NCBI GenBank assembly: GCA_001072465.1
Contig: JVKM01000056.1
Coordinates: forward strand, 159,390 to 209,865
Source: Xylanimonas cellulosilytica
Lineage (GTDB): Bacteria > Actinomycetota > Actinomycetes > Actinomycetales > Actinomycetaceae
DNA: 50,476 nucleotides
Direction: 5' to 3'
The number at the start of each line of letters is the position of its first letter. Positions within the stretch are counted from its first letter, which is position 1. Made by a program: the position numbers and the translations under genes. Under the pieces are notes generated by a model. It worked only from the letters and a program-made list of their open reading frames with translations. It did not search any database and had not been told where the DNA came from. Below, one piece after another: positions 1 to 8,900 of the stretch.

Positions 1-47
1 CCCGCCCGCCTGCGTAGAGGGGTGCGATCGCGTCGCGGGGCGACACA

Positions 48-84
48 AGTACTCGTCCTGTCGCGCGGCGACAGGACGAGTATT
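48..84. terminator. Hairpin terminator, possibly bidirectional
   Basis: Two perfectly complementary 14-nt arms (50-63 and 69-82) flank a CGCGG loop; one G-U and one A-U pair extend the stem to about 16 bp. It lies just downstream of the minus-strand gene ending at 106. There is no clean T-run on either side, so intrinsic termination is inferred from position and stem strength. Confidence 0.55.
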
Positions 85-105
85 AACAGCATGAGCTCCT
101 GAGGA

Positions 106-615
106 TCAGGCGGGCGGCGGGGGGATTGCGGGTTCTGCCGCCGCGCTGGGCTGGGCCTCGTCGGCGGGTTCCTCGTCGTCGCCGGCGCCGCTGTCCTCAT
201 CGGAGGACTTTTCCTCGATGGTGGGTGCGGGCATGTGCATCATGATCTCCATGGAGTCCATGAGCTGGCACATCGACTTGTTGTACTTCTCGTAGTCGGT
301 GTCGCGGAACTCGTCGTTGACGGCGCCCACGGACACGTTGACGAAATGCACCTGGTTGTAGAAGGTGATCATCAGGGGCGCGGTGATGACCGTCGAGATG
401 CCCCGCAGCATGATGTTGCGGTCCTCGGCGATAGAGAGGATATCCGTGGGGTCGGCGATGTCGACGGGCTCGCCGTCCACCAGCACTTCGGGATCGGAAA
501 AATACCGGTAAGCCCCGTACACGGCGAGCAGTAGTTGCTCCCACGCGACGCGGTAGGTCAGGTTAAAGGTGGAGCGAATCCAGCCATCTTCCTCGTGTTG
601 ACCAACGAGTAGCAT
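106..615 (-). CDS. Hypothetical protein with acidic/proline-rich C-terminal tail
   Basis: I do not recognise the family. The 169-residue product has a globular N-terminal part of about 125 residues with mixed hydrophobic and aromatic segments and no clear membrane helix. A disordered tail rich in E, D, A and P follows, ending in a run of prolines. The start chosen is ATG at 615, because AAGGAA lies about 7 nt upstream; an in-frame ATG at 666 has no comparable ribosome binding site and would add 17 basic residues. It follows the L7/L12-like gene (689-1045) on the same strand with a 73-nt gap, so the two may be co-transcribed. The order-then-disorder architecture resembles small actinobacterial cytoplasmic proteins, but no function can be given. 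Confidence 0.75.
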   Translation of the reverse strand: MLLVGQHEEDGWIRSTFNLTYRVAWEQLLLAVYGAYRYFSDPEVLVDGEPVDIADPTDILSIAEDRNIMLRGISTVITAPLMITFYNQVHFVNVSVGAVNDEFRDTDYEKYNKSMCQLMDSMEIMMHMPAPTIEEKSSDEDSGAGDDEEPADEAQPSAAAEPAIPPPPA

Positions 616-688
616 GTCGATTCCTTCGCGTTGACACGATGCGCGATGCCGCGCTGTGTGCGGCATCCTATCAAAGATACCCGCGTGA

Positions 689-1045
689 TTAGCGGGCGGC
701 GTCGATTGCCGCCTTCGCTGTCTTCAGGTCGACGCCGGTGCGGTCCCGGTAGGCCTTGACGGCGTTGAGGACCCTGCCCTCGGCGATCATCTGGAGTTCG
801 GCTGCGCTTAGCTCCGGGAACGAGGCCGTGGTCGGGCTGGGAGCACCGGCCGGGAAGGTGGGAGCTGAAGCCTGCGGGACCGCCGCCTCGGGAGCGGGGA
901 AGGATGATCCAGCGAGGGCCGTGACCCCGGCGTCCGCGTAGGCGTTGCGCAGTCGCGCCTCGAGGGTCGCGACCTGTTCCTTGAGTCGCTGGTTCTCGGT
1001 GCGCAGCTCCTCGATTTCGGATGCCTGACCAAACCACTTACCCAC
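689..1045 (-). CDS. Small coiled-coil protein with L7/L12 C-terminal-like domain
   Basis: A 118-residue protein. Residues about 10-35 form a short coiled coil (IEELRTENQRLKEQVATLEA). A Pro/Ala/Ser-rich linker follows, and the last 40 residues (AELQMIAEGRVLNAVKAYRD, then TGVDLKTAKAAIDA) closely resemble the C-terminal domain of ribosomal protein L7/L12, whose conserved VLNAVKxYRxxTGxxLKxAK pattern contacts translation factors. The start is GTG at 1045, because AGGAGG lies exactly 6 nt upstream; ATGs at 1069 and 1084 are in frame but have no ribosome binding site. At this length it is not L12 itself, which has an N-terminal dimerisation domain instead of a coiled coil. Proteins like this are usually annotated as ribosomal L7/L12-domain proteins of unknown role. 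It is divergent from folC. Confidence 0.8.
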   Translation of the reverse strand: MGKWFGQASEIEELRTENQRLKEQVATLEARLRNAYADAGVTALAGSSFPAPEAAVPQASAPTFPAGAPSPTTASFPELSAAELQMIAEGRVLNAVKAYRDRTGVDLKTAKAAIDAAR

Positions 1046-1240
1046 GTGTCGCCTCCTGAAATAGATCATCGTGAAGGCTTTCATCCTATCTGTCTGCGCC
1101 GGCGCGGTGACGACGGGCTCGCCGCGGCGAATGTGGGGGTTCGGGGAACCCCGCCCCGGCCTCGTCGATGACGACGCGCGGACTGTGCGCGACAACGCGC
1201 CGTGACCGGCGAAACAAGCCGCCCGCCGCGCCCGGCCCGG

Positions 1241-1246
1241 TAAAAT
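1241..1246 (+). promoter_or_regulatory. Putative -10 element of folC
   Basis: TAAAAT stands out in an extremely GC-rich stretch, 30 nt upstream of the folC start. No convincing -35 is visible 16-18 nt upstream, so only the -10 is proposed. Confidence 0.3.
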
Positions 1247-1276
1247 AGCGAAGACACTGCGAGCAGCGGAGGAAAC

Positions 1277-2947
1277 ATGGCAGGCGAATCGTTCTTCGGG
1301 CAAGACCCCACCCACGAGGATCAGCAGGGCGGCATCCCGGCCGACCTGATCCCGTACCTGGAAGCGGCCGACGAGGTCGAGGACACCGAGGCGGGGGAGG
1401 GAACCGACCCTCAGGCCGAGGAGAGCGAACGTGAGGCCGCGCTGCGCGCCCTCGTCGAGAACTCGCTGCTGCTGGGCCCCGACCCCTCCGTCCTCGCCGA
1501 GATCGAGGGCGAGGTGGACGAGGACTTCGCCGACGACGCCGCCGAGGCACGCGACGAGCGCGCCTCCCACGAGGCCGCGCTGGCGAAGGCCGAGCAGGAC
1601 GTCGCGCTGGACGCCCGCGTGCAGGAGATCTACCAGTCCATCGTCGCGCGCGCACCCGAGCACGATATCGATCCCACGCTCGACCGCGTCAAGCTCGCCT
1701 TGGACATCCTGGGTGACCCGCAGAACTCCTACCCGTCGATCCACATCACGGGCACGAACGGTAAGACCTCCACGTCGCGCATGATCGACTCGCTCCTCAC
1801 GGCTTTCGGCATGAAGACGGGCCGCTTCACGAGCCCGCACCTGCTCGACGTGCGCGAGCGCATCTCGCTGGAGGGACACCCGATCACGCGCGAGGGCTTC
1901 GTGCGCGCATGGGAGGACATTGAGCCCTACGTCGGCATGGTGGACGAGCGCAGCTCGCAGGAGGGCGGCCCCCGTCTGTCCTTCTTCGAGGTGTTCACGA
2001 TCATGGCGTACGCGGCCTTCGCCGACTACCCGGTAGACGCCGCTATCGTTGAGGTCGGCATGGGCGGGCGCTGGGACGCCACGAACGTCATCGACGCGGG
2101 CGTCTCCGTCATCACGCCGATCGCCCTGGACCACACGAAGTGGCTTGGCTCCACGCTGGAGGAAATCGCGCGCGAAAAGGCCGGCATCATCAAGCCCGGC
2201 CAGGTTGTCGTCATCATGGCTCAGGAGGAGGAAGTCCTCGACATCCTGCTCGAGCAGGCGCGCTCCGTCGACGCGATCGCCCGCGTCGAGGGCCGCGACT
2301 TCGAGGTCGTGGATCGCCAGATGGGGGTCGGTGGCCAGATGGTCACGATCCGCACGCCCTCCGCGGTGTACGAGGACGTGTTCGTCCCGCTGTTCGGCCA
2401 GTATCAGGCCCACAACGCGGCGGCGGCCCTCGTCGCCATCGAGGCCTTCATGGGGGGCCGCGGCCTGGACGGCCGCATCGTCGAGCAGGGCCTCATGAAC
2501 GCCTCCAGCCCGGGACGCATGCAGGTCGTGCGTCATTCGCCCACGATCATCGTGGACGCCGCGCACAACCCTGCGGGTGCGGCCACCCTGCGCGAGGCCG
2601 TGGAATCCTCCTTTGGGTTCGCGCGCATCGCGGGCGTGTACGCGGCGATGGGGGACAAGGACGTCGAGGGCGTCCTGTCCGAGGTCGAACCCTTCATCGA
2701 TCACCTCGTCGTCACGCAGATGCCGGGCGAGCGTGCGGCTGACATCTCGCGCCTGGCCGAGATCGCCGAGGAGGTCTTCGGTCCTGACCGGGTAGACGTG
2801 CGCGAGTCGCTGGCCGACGCGGTCGATCGTGCAGCCGAGATCGCCGAGGCCGGGGCCGAGCCCGCGGATCGCAGCGGAGTTCTCGTGTTTGGCTCGGTCA
2901 TGCTGGCCGGGGAAATGCTGGCCCTCGCTGGTCACAGCCCACGCTAG
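1277..2947 (+). CDS. folC: Folylpolyglutamate synthase/dihydrofolate synthase with acidic N-terminal extension
   Basis: ATP-dependent ligase that adds glutamate to dihydropteroate or tetrahydrofolate in the cytoplasm. The P-loop GTNGKT is at residues 159-164, followed by the Mur-ligase features TSPHLLDVRERI, GMGGRWDATN and LDHTKWLG and, near the C-terminus, DAAHNPAG. The enzyme normally has about 430-450 residues; this one has 556. The excess is an N-terminal region of about 112 residues dominated by Glu, Asp and Ala, including EVEDTEAGEGTDPQAEESE. The start is fixed by GGAGG 6 nt upstream of ATG 1277, and the extension contains no internal methionine, so it appears to be genuinely translated. 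The extension is probably disordered or partly helical and its role is unknown. Upstream is a divergent small gene; downstream is the dha operon after a 119-nt gap. Confidence 0.95.
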   Translation: MAGESFFGQDPTHEDQQGGIPADLIPYLEAADEVEDTEAGEGTDPQAEESEREAALRALVENSLLLGPDPSVLAEIEGEVDEDFADDAAEARDERASHEAALAKAEQDVALDARVQEIYQSIVARAPEHDIDPTLDRVKLALDILGDPQNSYPSIHITGTNGKTSTSRMIDSLLTAFGMKTGRFTSPHLLDVRERISLEGHPITREGFVRAWEDIEPYVGMVDERSSQEGGPRLSFFEVFTIMAYAAFADYPVDAAIVEVGMGGRWDATNVIDAGVSVITPIALDHTKWLGSTLEEIAREKAGIIKPGQVVVIMAQEEEVLDILLEQARSVDAIARVEGRDFEVVDRQMGVGGQMVTIRTPSAVYEDVFVPLFGQYQAHNAAAALVAIEAFMGGRGLDGRIVEQGLMNASSPGRMQVVRHSPTIIVDAAHNPAGAATLREAVESSFGFARIAGVYAAMGDKDVEGVLSEVEPFIDHLVVTQMPGERAADISRLAEIAEEVFGPDRVDVRESLADAVDRAAEIAEAGAEPADRSGVLVFGSVMLAGEMLALAGHSPR

Positions 2948-3020
2948 GATGGAACCCGACCAGGGCGGCCGCATCGTGGCGGCCGCCACGGTTGGGATTT
3001 CGTGCTCAAAGGTGGCACGA

Positions 3021-3036
3021 TTGATCACGTATACAA
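3021..3036. promoter_or_regulatory. Candidate operator upstream of dhaK
   Basis: The sequence TTGATCACGTATACAA is an imperfect dyad of the TTG-N10-CAA type, 30 nt before the dhaK start. The spacing resembles GntR-family sites. No regulator gene adjoins the operon, so this is a sequence-only guess. Confidence 0.25.
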
Positions 3037-3066
3037 GTACAGATGAGCAATGTGCAAGGAGGCATC

Positions 3067-4059
3067 ATGAAGAAGCTCGTCAATGACGTCCACGCCGTCG
3101 TCCGCGAAACCCTCGAAGGTTTCGCCCTGGCCCACCCCGACCTCGTCGATGTCCATTACTCGCCCGACTTCGTGACCCGTCACGTCCCCAAGGCTGAGGG
3201 CAAGGTTGGCCTCGTCTCCGGTGGTGGATCCGGACACGAGCCCCTGCACGCGGGCTTCGTCGGCGAAGGCATGCTGGATGCGGCCGTGCCCGGCGCGGTC
3301 TTCACCTCGCCCACCCCCGACCCGATCCTGGAGGCCACGAAGGCCGCCGATCACGGCGCGGGCGTCCTGCACATCGTTAAGAACTACACGGGCGACGTCC
3401 TCAACTTTGAGACCGCCGCCGAGCTGGCCGACATGGAGGACATCAAGGTCTCGTCGGTCGTCGTGAATGATGACGTGGCCGTCGAGGATTCCCTCTACAC
3501 GGCGGGGCGTCGCGGCGTCGCCGGAACGATCTTCGTGGAGAAGATCGCGGGCGCTGCCGCCGAGCGCGGCGACTCCCTGGAGGAAGTCACCCGCATCGCG
3601 ACCAAGGTCAACGACCAGACCCGCTCCATGGGCCTGGCCCTGGGCCCCTGCACCGTGCCCCACGCCGGCAAGCCCTCCTTCGACCTGGGTGAGGACGAGA
3701 TCGAGCTGGGCATCGGCATCCACGGCGAGCCCGGATACCGCCGTGGTGCCATGGAGACCGCGGACAGCCTCGTCGCCGAGCTCTACGAGCGCGTGCGCGA
3801 AGACCTCGGCCTCACCGAAGGCGAGCGCGTCGTGGCCCTCGTCAACGGCATGGGAGGAACCCCCGTCTCCGAGCTCTACATCTGCTTCCGCGCCCTCGCC
3901 GCCCTGCTGAAGAAGGACGGCATCGAGATCGCTCGCCAGATGGTCGGCAACTACGTCACCAGCCTGGAGATGCCCGGCGTCTCCGTGACCCTCATGCGCA
4001 CCGACGACGAGCTCCTCGAGCTCTTCGACGCGCCCGTGAACACGGTCGCCTGGAAGTAA
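3067..4059 (+). CDS. dhaK: PTS-dependent dihydroxyacetone kinase, DhaK subunit
   Basis: DhaK binds dihydroxyacetone as a hemiaminal on a histidine and presents it to the ADP-loaded DhaL subunit, giving dihydroxyacetone phosphate. The 330-residue length matches the family. The N-terminal motif SGGGSGHEPLHAGFVG (51-66) and GIGIHGEPGYRRG (216-228), with the substrate-linking His219, are intact. The start is ATG 3067, preceded by AAGGAGG; an in-frame ATG eight codons earlier lacks a site. It is the first gene of dhaK-dhaL-dhaM, and the gap to dhaL is 28 nt with a good ribosome binding site. Substrate supply is probably glycerol- or sugar-derived dihydroxyacetone; no glycerol dehydrogenase is encoded nearby. 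Confidence 0.95.
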   Translation: MKKLVNDVHAVVRETLEGFALAHPDLVDVHYSPDFVTRHVPKAEGKVGLVSGGGSGHEPLHAGFVGEGMLDAAVPGAVFTSPTPDPILEATKAADHGAGVLHIVKNYTGDVLNFETAAELADMEDIKVSSVVVNDDVAVEDSLYTAGRRGVAGTIFVEKIAGAAAERGDSLEEVTRIATKVNDQTRSMGLALGPCTVPHAGKPSFDLGEDEIELGIGIHGEPGYRRGAMETADSLVAELYERVREDLGLTEGERVVALVNGMGGTPVSELYICFRALAALLKKDGIEIARQMVGNYVTSLEMPGVSVTLMRTDDELLELFDAPVNTVAWK

Positions 4060-4087
4060 ACAACGAGGCAGGACAAGGAGAAACACG

Positions 4088-4729
4088 ATGAGCCTAGATG
4101 CAGCGTGGGCACTGCGGTGGATCGAGCTGGCAGCGGCGGACGTCGCTGAGCAGCGTGACTACCTGGTGGACCTGGACCGAGCCATCGGAGACGGCGACCA
4201 CGGCGAGAACATGGACCGCGGATTCAAGGCCGCCGTCGAGGCCCTTGGCCAGGCCCAGCCGGCCAGCGTCGCCGAGGTCCTCAAGACGGTCGCCAAGACC
4301 CTCATGTCCACGGTCGGCGGCGCCGCCGGGCCCCTGTACGGGACCGCGTTCCTGCGCGCATCGAAGGCCGCCGGTGACGGTGAGCTCGACGGCGCGGGCG
4401 TCGCTGCGGTGATCGCGGGCGCGCTCGAAGGAATCCAGGTGCGCGGCAAGGCCACCACGGGCGAAAAGACCATGGTGGACGCGTGGACCCCGGCCCTTGA
4501 GGCCGCCCGCGCGGCCGCCGAGGCCGGTAGTGATCCCGTGGCTGTCCTTGAGGCCGCCGCCAACGCCGCAGAGGCCGGAGCCGCCGCGACGGAACCCATG
4601 CGGGCCACGAAGGGACGCGCCTCCTACCTGGGAGAACGCTCCATCGGTCACCTCGATCCGGGTGCGGTTTCCACCTCCCTCATCCTGCGTGCAGCCGTGC
4701 GCGCAGCGGGCGAGGCCGGCGCAGCATGA
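4088..4729 (+). CDS. dhaL: Dihydroxyacetone kinase, ADP-binding DhaL subunit
   Basis: The 213-residue all-helical barrel subunit that holds ADP/Mg, is rephosphorylated by DhaM, and passes phosphate to dihydroxyacetone on DhaK. The nucleotide/Mg motif GDGDHGENMDRG is at residues 34-45. SMSTVGG-type glycine loops (TLMSTVGGAAGPLYGTAF) and GEKTMVDAWTPA follow, as in the family. ATG 4088 has AAGGAG 7 nt upstream. Its stop overlaps the dhaM start in an ATGA (4726-4729), implying translational coupling and stoichiometric production. Confidence 0.95.
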   Translation: MSLDAAWALRWIELAAADVAEQRDYLVDLDRAIGDGDHGENMDRGFKAAVEALGQAQPASVAEVLKTVAKTLMSTVGGAAGPLYGTAFLRASKAAGDGELDGAGVAAVIAGALEGIQVRGKATTGEKTMVDAWTPALEAARAAAEAGSDPVAVLEAAANAAEAGAAATEPMRATKGRASYLGERSIGHLDPGAVSTSLILRAAVRAAGEAGAA

Positions 4730-5466
4730 GCGTGTCCGTCTCCTTCGTCATCGTCTCCCACTCGGCCTCCCTGGCCAACGGAGTCTGCGAGCTGGCCGCC
4801 CAGATGGCCCCCGACGTGCACTTCGAGGCCGCCGGGGGCACGGACGACGGCCGCATCGGCACCTCCTACGACCTCGTCGAGACGGCCCTCGAGGCAGCCC
4901 TTGCTGCCGTGGACGGTGAGGGTAGCGGCGTCATTGTGCTGACCGACCTCGGCTCGGCCACGATGACCGTCGAATCCGTCATCGACATGAGCGACGAGCC
5001 CGAGCGCGTGCGTTTCGTCGACACCTGCCTCGTCGAAGGGGCCGTCGCCTCCTCCGTGCGGGCCCAGCTGGGCGAAGACCTCGACCAGGTCGCCGACGTC
5101 GCAGCCGCCCTGGCCCCCCGCGTGGACGACGTGCCCGCCCAGGAGGCGCCCAGCCCCGCTCCCGCGAAGCTCAGCGGGACAGGGGGAGGGGCCCCGGCCT
5201 CGTCGACGTGGGCGCAGGGGGACGCGGTCGTTGCAGACCCCGTCGGCCTGCACGCGCGCCCGGCCGCCGCCTTCGTGCGCCTGGCGGGCACCTTCGACGC
5301 CGAGGTCACCGTCAACGGGGCGGACGGCGGGTCGGTCCTAGAGCTCATGGCCCTGGGCATCACCCAAGGTCAGAGCGTCCACATCGAGGCCAATGGGGCA
5401 GACGCCACAGCGGCGGTTGCGGCCCTGACAGATATGCTGGAAAGCGCAACTGAGCAACCCTCATAA
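4726..5466 (+). CDS. dhaM: Phosphoryl donor DhaM: EIIA(mannose-type) plus HPr domains
   Basis: DhaM passes phosphate from the PEP phosphotransferase system to DhaL-bound ADP. Residues 1-130 form a mannose-family EIIA domain with the phosphoacceptor His12 in VSHS and the GTDDGRIGTS motif. After a Pro/Ala linker (about 135-165) comes an HPr domain with the active histidine in GLHARPA (His176). The 246-residue length means the third, EI-like domain of E. coli DhaM is absent, as in several Gram-positive versions; the HPr-like domain could be charged by a general Enzyme I encoded elsewhere. It overlaps dhaL by 4 nt and ends 14 nt before ndk, so ndk may be read from the same transcript. Confidence 0.93.
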   Translation: MSVSVSFVIVSHSASLANGVCELAAQMAPDVHFEAAGGTDDGRIGTSYDLVETALEAALAAVDGEGSGVIVLTDLGSATMTVESVIDMSDEPERVRFVDTCLVEGAVASSVRAQLGEDLDQVADVAAALAPRVDDVPAQEAPSPAPAKLSGTGGGAPASSTWAQGDAVVADPVGLHARPAAAFVRLAGTFDAEVTVNGADGGSVLELMALGITQGQSVHIEANGADATAAVAALTDMLESATEQPS

Positions 5467-5480
5467 TCAAAGGAGACAAT

Positions 5481-5951
5481 GTGAGCGCTAAGAGTGTTCT
5501 GCTGGAGCCCCAGCACCTTCTCGACCCCACCCTCGAGCACACCCTCATCGTCGTGAAGCCCGACGGCTACGCGCGCGGCCTGACCGGTGAAATCCTGCGC
5601 CGCATCGAGGCCAAGGGCTACACGATCAAGGGCCTCAAGCTCATGATCGCCTCCCGCGAGCTGCTCGCCGAGCACTACGCCGACCACAAGGACAAGCCCT
5701 TCTTCGAGGGCCTCCTGGAGTTCATGAGCTCCGGCCCGGTCGTCGCCATCATCGTCGAAGGCCAGCGCGTCGTCGAGGGCATGCGCGTCCTCATGGGCTC
5801 GACCGACCCGACGACGGCCCCCGCGGGCACGATCCGCGGCGACCTGGGTCGCGCGTGGAACAGCCCCCACATGGAGAACCTGATCCACGGCTCGGACTCT
5901 GTGGACAACGCAACGCGCGAAATCTCCCTGTGGTTCCCGGAGATTTACTGA
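5481..5951 (+). CDS. ndk: Nucleoside diphosphate kinase
   Basis: Equilibrates NTP and NDP pools through a phosphohistidine intermediate. The catalytic motif NLIHGSDS carries His136; TLIVVKPDGYARGLTGEIL and STDPTTAPAGTIRGDLG are the typical nucleotide-binding segments. The start is GTG 5481, with AAGGAGA 6-7 nt upstream. The enzyme normally begins almost at TLIVVKPD; here about 20 extra N-terminal residues precede it, giving 156 residues. Only 14 nt separate it from dhaM, and smc begins 20 nt downstream, so the stretch from dhaK to smc could be one long transcript. Confidence 0.95.
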   Translation: MSAKSVLLEPQHLLDPTLEHTLIVVKPDGYARGLTGEILRRIEAKGYTIKGLKLMIASRELLAEHYADHKDKPFFEGLLEFMSSGPVVAIIVEGQRVVEGMRVLMGSTDPTTAPAGTIRGDLGRAWNSPHMENLIHGSDSVDNATREISLWFPEIY

Positions 5952-5971
5952 GACACGGCTAACCTGCAAGG

Positions 5972-8900
5972 GTGTACCTCAAAAACCTGACACTGCGGGG
6001 CTTTAAGTCCTTCGCCAGTGCGACCACGCTCGCCCTCCAGCCGGGCATCACGTGCGTCGTCGGCCCCAACGGGTCGGGTAAATCCAACGTCGTCGACGCG
6101 CTCGCCTGGGTCATGGGCGAGCAGGGTGCCCGCGCGCTACGCGGCGGGCAAATGGCGGACGTGATTTTTGCGGGGACATCTGGGCGCGCGGCGTTGGGGC
6201 GCGCCCAGGTGGACCTGACGATTGACAACACCGACGGGTTGCTCGACATCGAGTATTCCGAGGTGACGATCAGCCGCACCCTGTTCCGCGGGGGCGGTTC
6301 CGAATATTCCATCAACGGCACTCCGGCGAGGCTGCTGGACGTGCAGGAGCTCCTCTCCGACACGGGCATGGGCCGTCAGATGCACGTCATCGTCGGCCAG
6401 GGGCAGCTCGACGCGATCCTGTCCTCTACGCCCGAGGAGCGTCGCGGCTTCATCGAAGAGGCCGCGGGAGTCCTGAAGCACCGCCGGCGTAAGGAGCGCG
6501 CGCTCAAGAAGCTGGCCGATATGGACGCGAATCTCGTGCGCGTCCTGGACGTGACCAACGAGATTCATCGTCAGCTGGGGCCCCTGGCCCGCCAGGCGCG
6601 GGTTGCTCGTCGCGCGTCCCTTATTCAGGCGCGCGTGCGCGACGCGAAGGCCCGCCTGCTCGCCGACGACCTGTCTTCCGCGCTGTCGAAGCTGTCCGTG
6701 CTCGAGGCATCGGATGAGTCCGCGGCCGAGCGCCGTGCCTCGCTCGAGGAGCAGATAGCCGCCGCGCGCGCCGAATTGTCACGGCTGGAGGAGGCCGAAC
6801 GGGCATCCTCACCGGCCCTCGATCAGGCGTCTTCCGACTGGCAGTCGCTCACCACGATCACCGAGCGCCTGCGCGGCACACTCATGGCCGCGACCCAGAA
6901 GGTCTCCCTGCGCGCGACCCCCGAGCTGCCCCCGGGCGGCGAGGATCCCGACGTTCTCGACGAGCGCGCCCGCGTCGCCGGTGCTGAGGATGCTGCGCTG
7001 GTCGCTCAAGTCGAAGAGGCACGCTCTGCTCTGACGTCCGCGACTCGCGCGCGCGAGGCCGCCGAGGACGCCGACGATTCCGCGTCCCGCGAGCTGGCCC
7101 GCGTTAACCGCGTCATTGCCGACCACCGTGAGAAGGTCGCGCGCCTGACGGGTGACGCCTCGACGGCCGCGTCTCGCTTGGAGGCCGCGATCGCCGAGGC
7201 CGACCGCGCCTGGGGCGCGTACCGCGCGGCTCAGGAGCGCGCCGAGGCCGCCGAGAAGGCGGTGCCCGCTTCGTCTGTGGGCTCCGGGGATGCTTCTGTC
7301 GCTGAGGGCTCCTCGTCCGAGGACGAAGCCTGCGGGGGAGCGGCCCGCGCACACGCCGAGGCCTCCGCCCGCCGCGACGCCGCACGCGCACGCGTGGACG
7401 AGCTGCTCGGCATCGAACGCGAGGCCCGAGCCGACCGCGCGCGATGGGAGGCGCGCCGCGACGCACTCGAGCAGCTGCTTGCCCCCGAGGACGGCACCGC
7501 CGAGCTGCTGGGACGCCCCGGCGTGCTCGGCCAGGTCGCACCCCTCCTGCATGTCACCCCCGGTTTCGAGGACGCCGTCGCCGCCGCGCTCGCCCCCTTC
7601 GCTGACGCAGCCGTCGTCGACTCCCTGGCCCGAGGCCTGGGTGAGCTGGACGCCGCCCGAGCGGCCGGGCGCTCGCTGCGGCTTGTCGTGGCATCTGATT
7701 CTTCCGGTCCTCCCGACGGCCCCGCGGAGGGGACCAGCGGGGCCGTCCGCGCCGATCTGCCCGAGGGCGCGACATGGCTGTCCGACGTCGTCGCCTGCGA
7801 GGGAGCCGCCGCGCCGCTGGCCTCTCTGCTGGACGGGGTTGTCGCGTGCTCCCTTGAGGCCGCCGCTGACGTGCTGGATGTGCCCGGCGTGCGCGCCGTC
7901 GTCACGTCGGGCGGCGACGTGCTGCGCTCGTGGTCGGTGGAGGGTGGCCGCCAGGCCTCCTCTGTGCTCTCCGTGCGCGCAGACTACGAGGAGGCGTGCG
8001 CGCAGGCCGAGGCCGCCCAGGCCCGCATGGCCGAGGTCTCCGAGCGGCTCAGCGAGGCAAACGCCGACCTGGACCGCTGCATCCGCGAGGCGAACGACGC
8101 CCTGAAGGCCCTGCGCGAGGAGGATGCTCAGCGCGCCAAGGAAGCCCAGGAACTGGCCCGCGCCCAGTCGGCCGCTCAGGCAGCCCGAGCCGAGGCCGAG
8201 CGCGCCCACGACGTGGCCCGCCGAGCCGACGAGCAGGTCACGTGGGCCCGCGAGCAGGACGTGGCCGCGCGCGCACGCCTCGACGGCGCTGACACCGTCG
8301 GCCCGCCCGAGTCCCTCGAAGACGCCCAGGCCCGCGCGGACGCCGCATCCCGCGCCGCGCGCGAGGCCCGCGAGGCCGAAAATGAGGCGCGCCTGAGCCT
8401 GCGTGCCCTCGAAGAACAATCGCGGCGCGCCGCCTCACGCGCCCGCTCCCTGCGCCAGGCCGCCGCCGCTGAGCGCGAGGAGCGCGCCCGCTACGCCCGG
8501 CGCGAGGCCGCACGAAAGACGGAGCTGGCCACGGCCTCAGACGTGGAGGCCGCAGCCCGCGTGGCCCTCGAGGCAGCCGAGCGCGCCCTGTCTCAGGCCG
8601 CCGCCGAGCGTGACCGCCTGAGTGAGCGTCGCTCCCAGGTCTCCCAGGAGGTTTCGGACGCACGCCGCGCCCTGGACCGGCTGAGCGCGGAGCTGTCGGA
8701 GGCCACGGCCTCGGCCCACCAGGGGCAGATCGCCGCCGAACAGACGCGCCTGCGCGTCGAGGACCTGCAGCGGCGCGCCCTGGAGGAGCTGTCCCTCGAA
8801 CCCGAGCAGCTGCTCGCCGAGTTCGGGCCGGAGACGCTGGTACCGATGCTGCCGCTCGACCCCGATCAGGTCGAGAAGGCTGCGGCCGCTGAGCCGAGTG

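Noticed and set aside
689-3028. A 779-codon open frame running antisense through folC into the L7/L12-like gene
   Set aside because: It is a high-GC shadow of folC; only its C-terminal 118 codons form a real gene.
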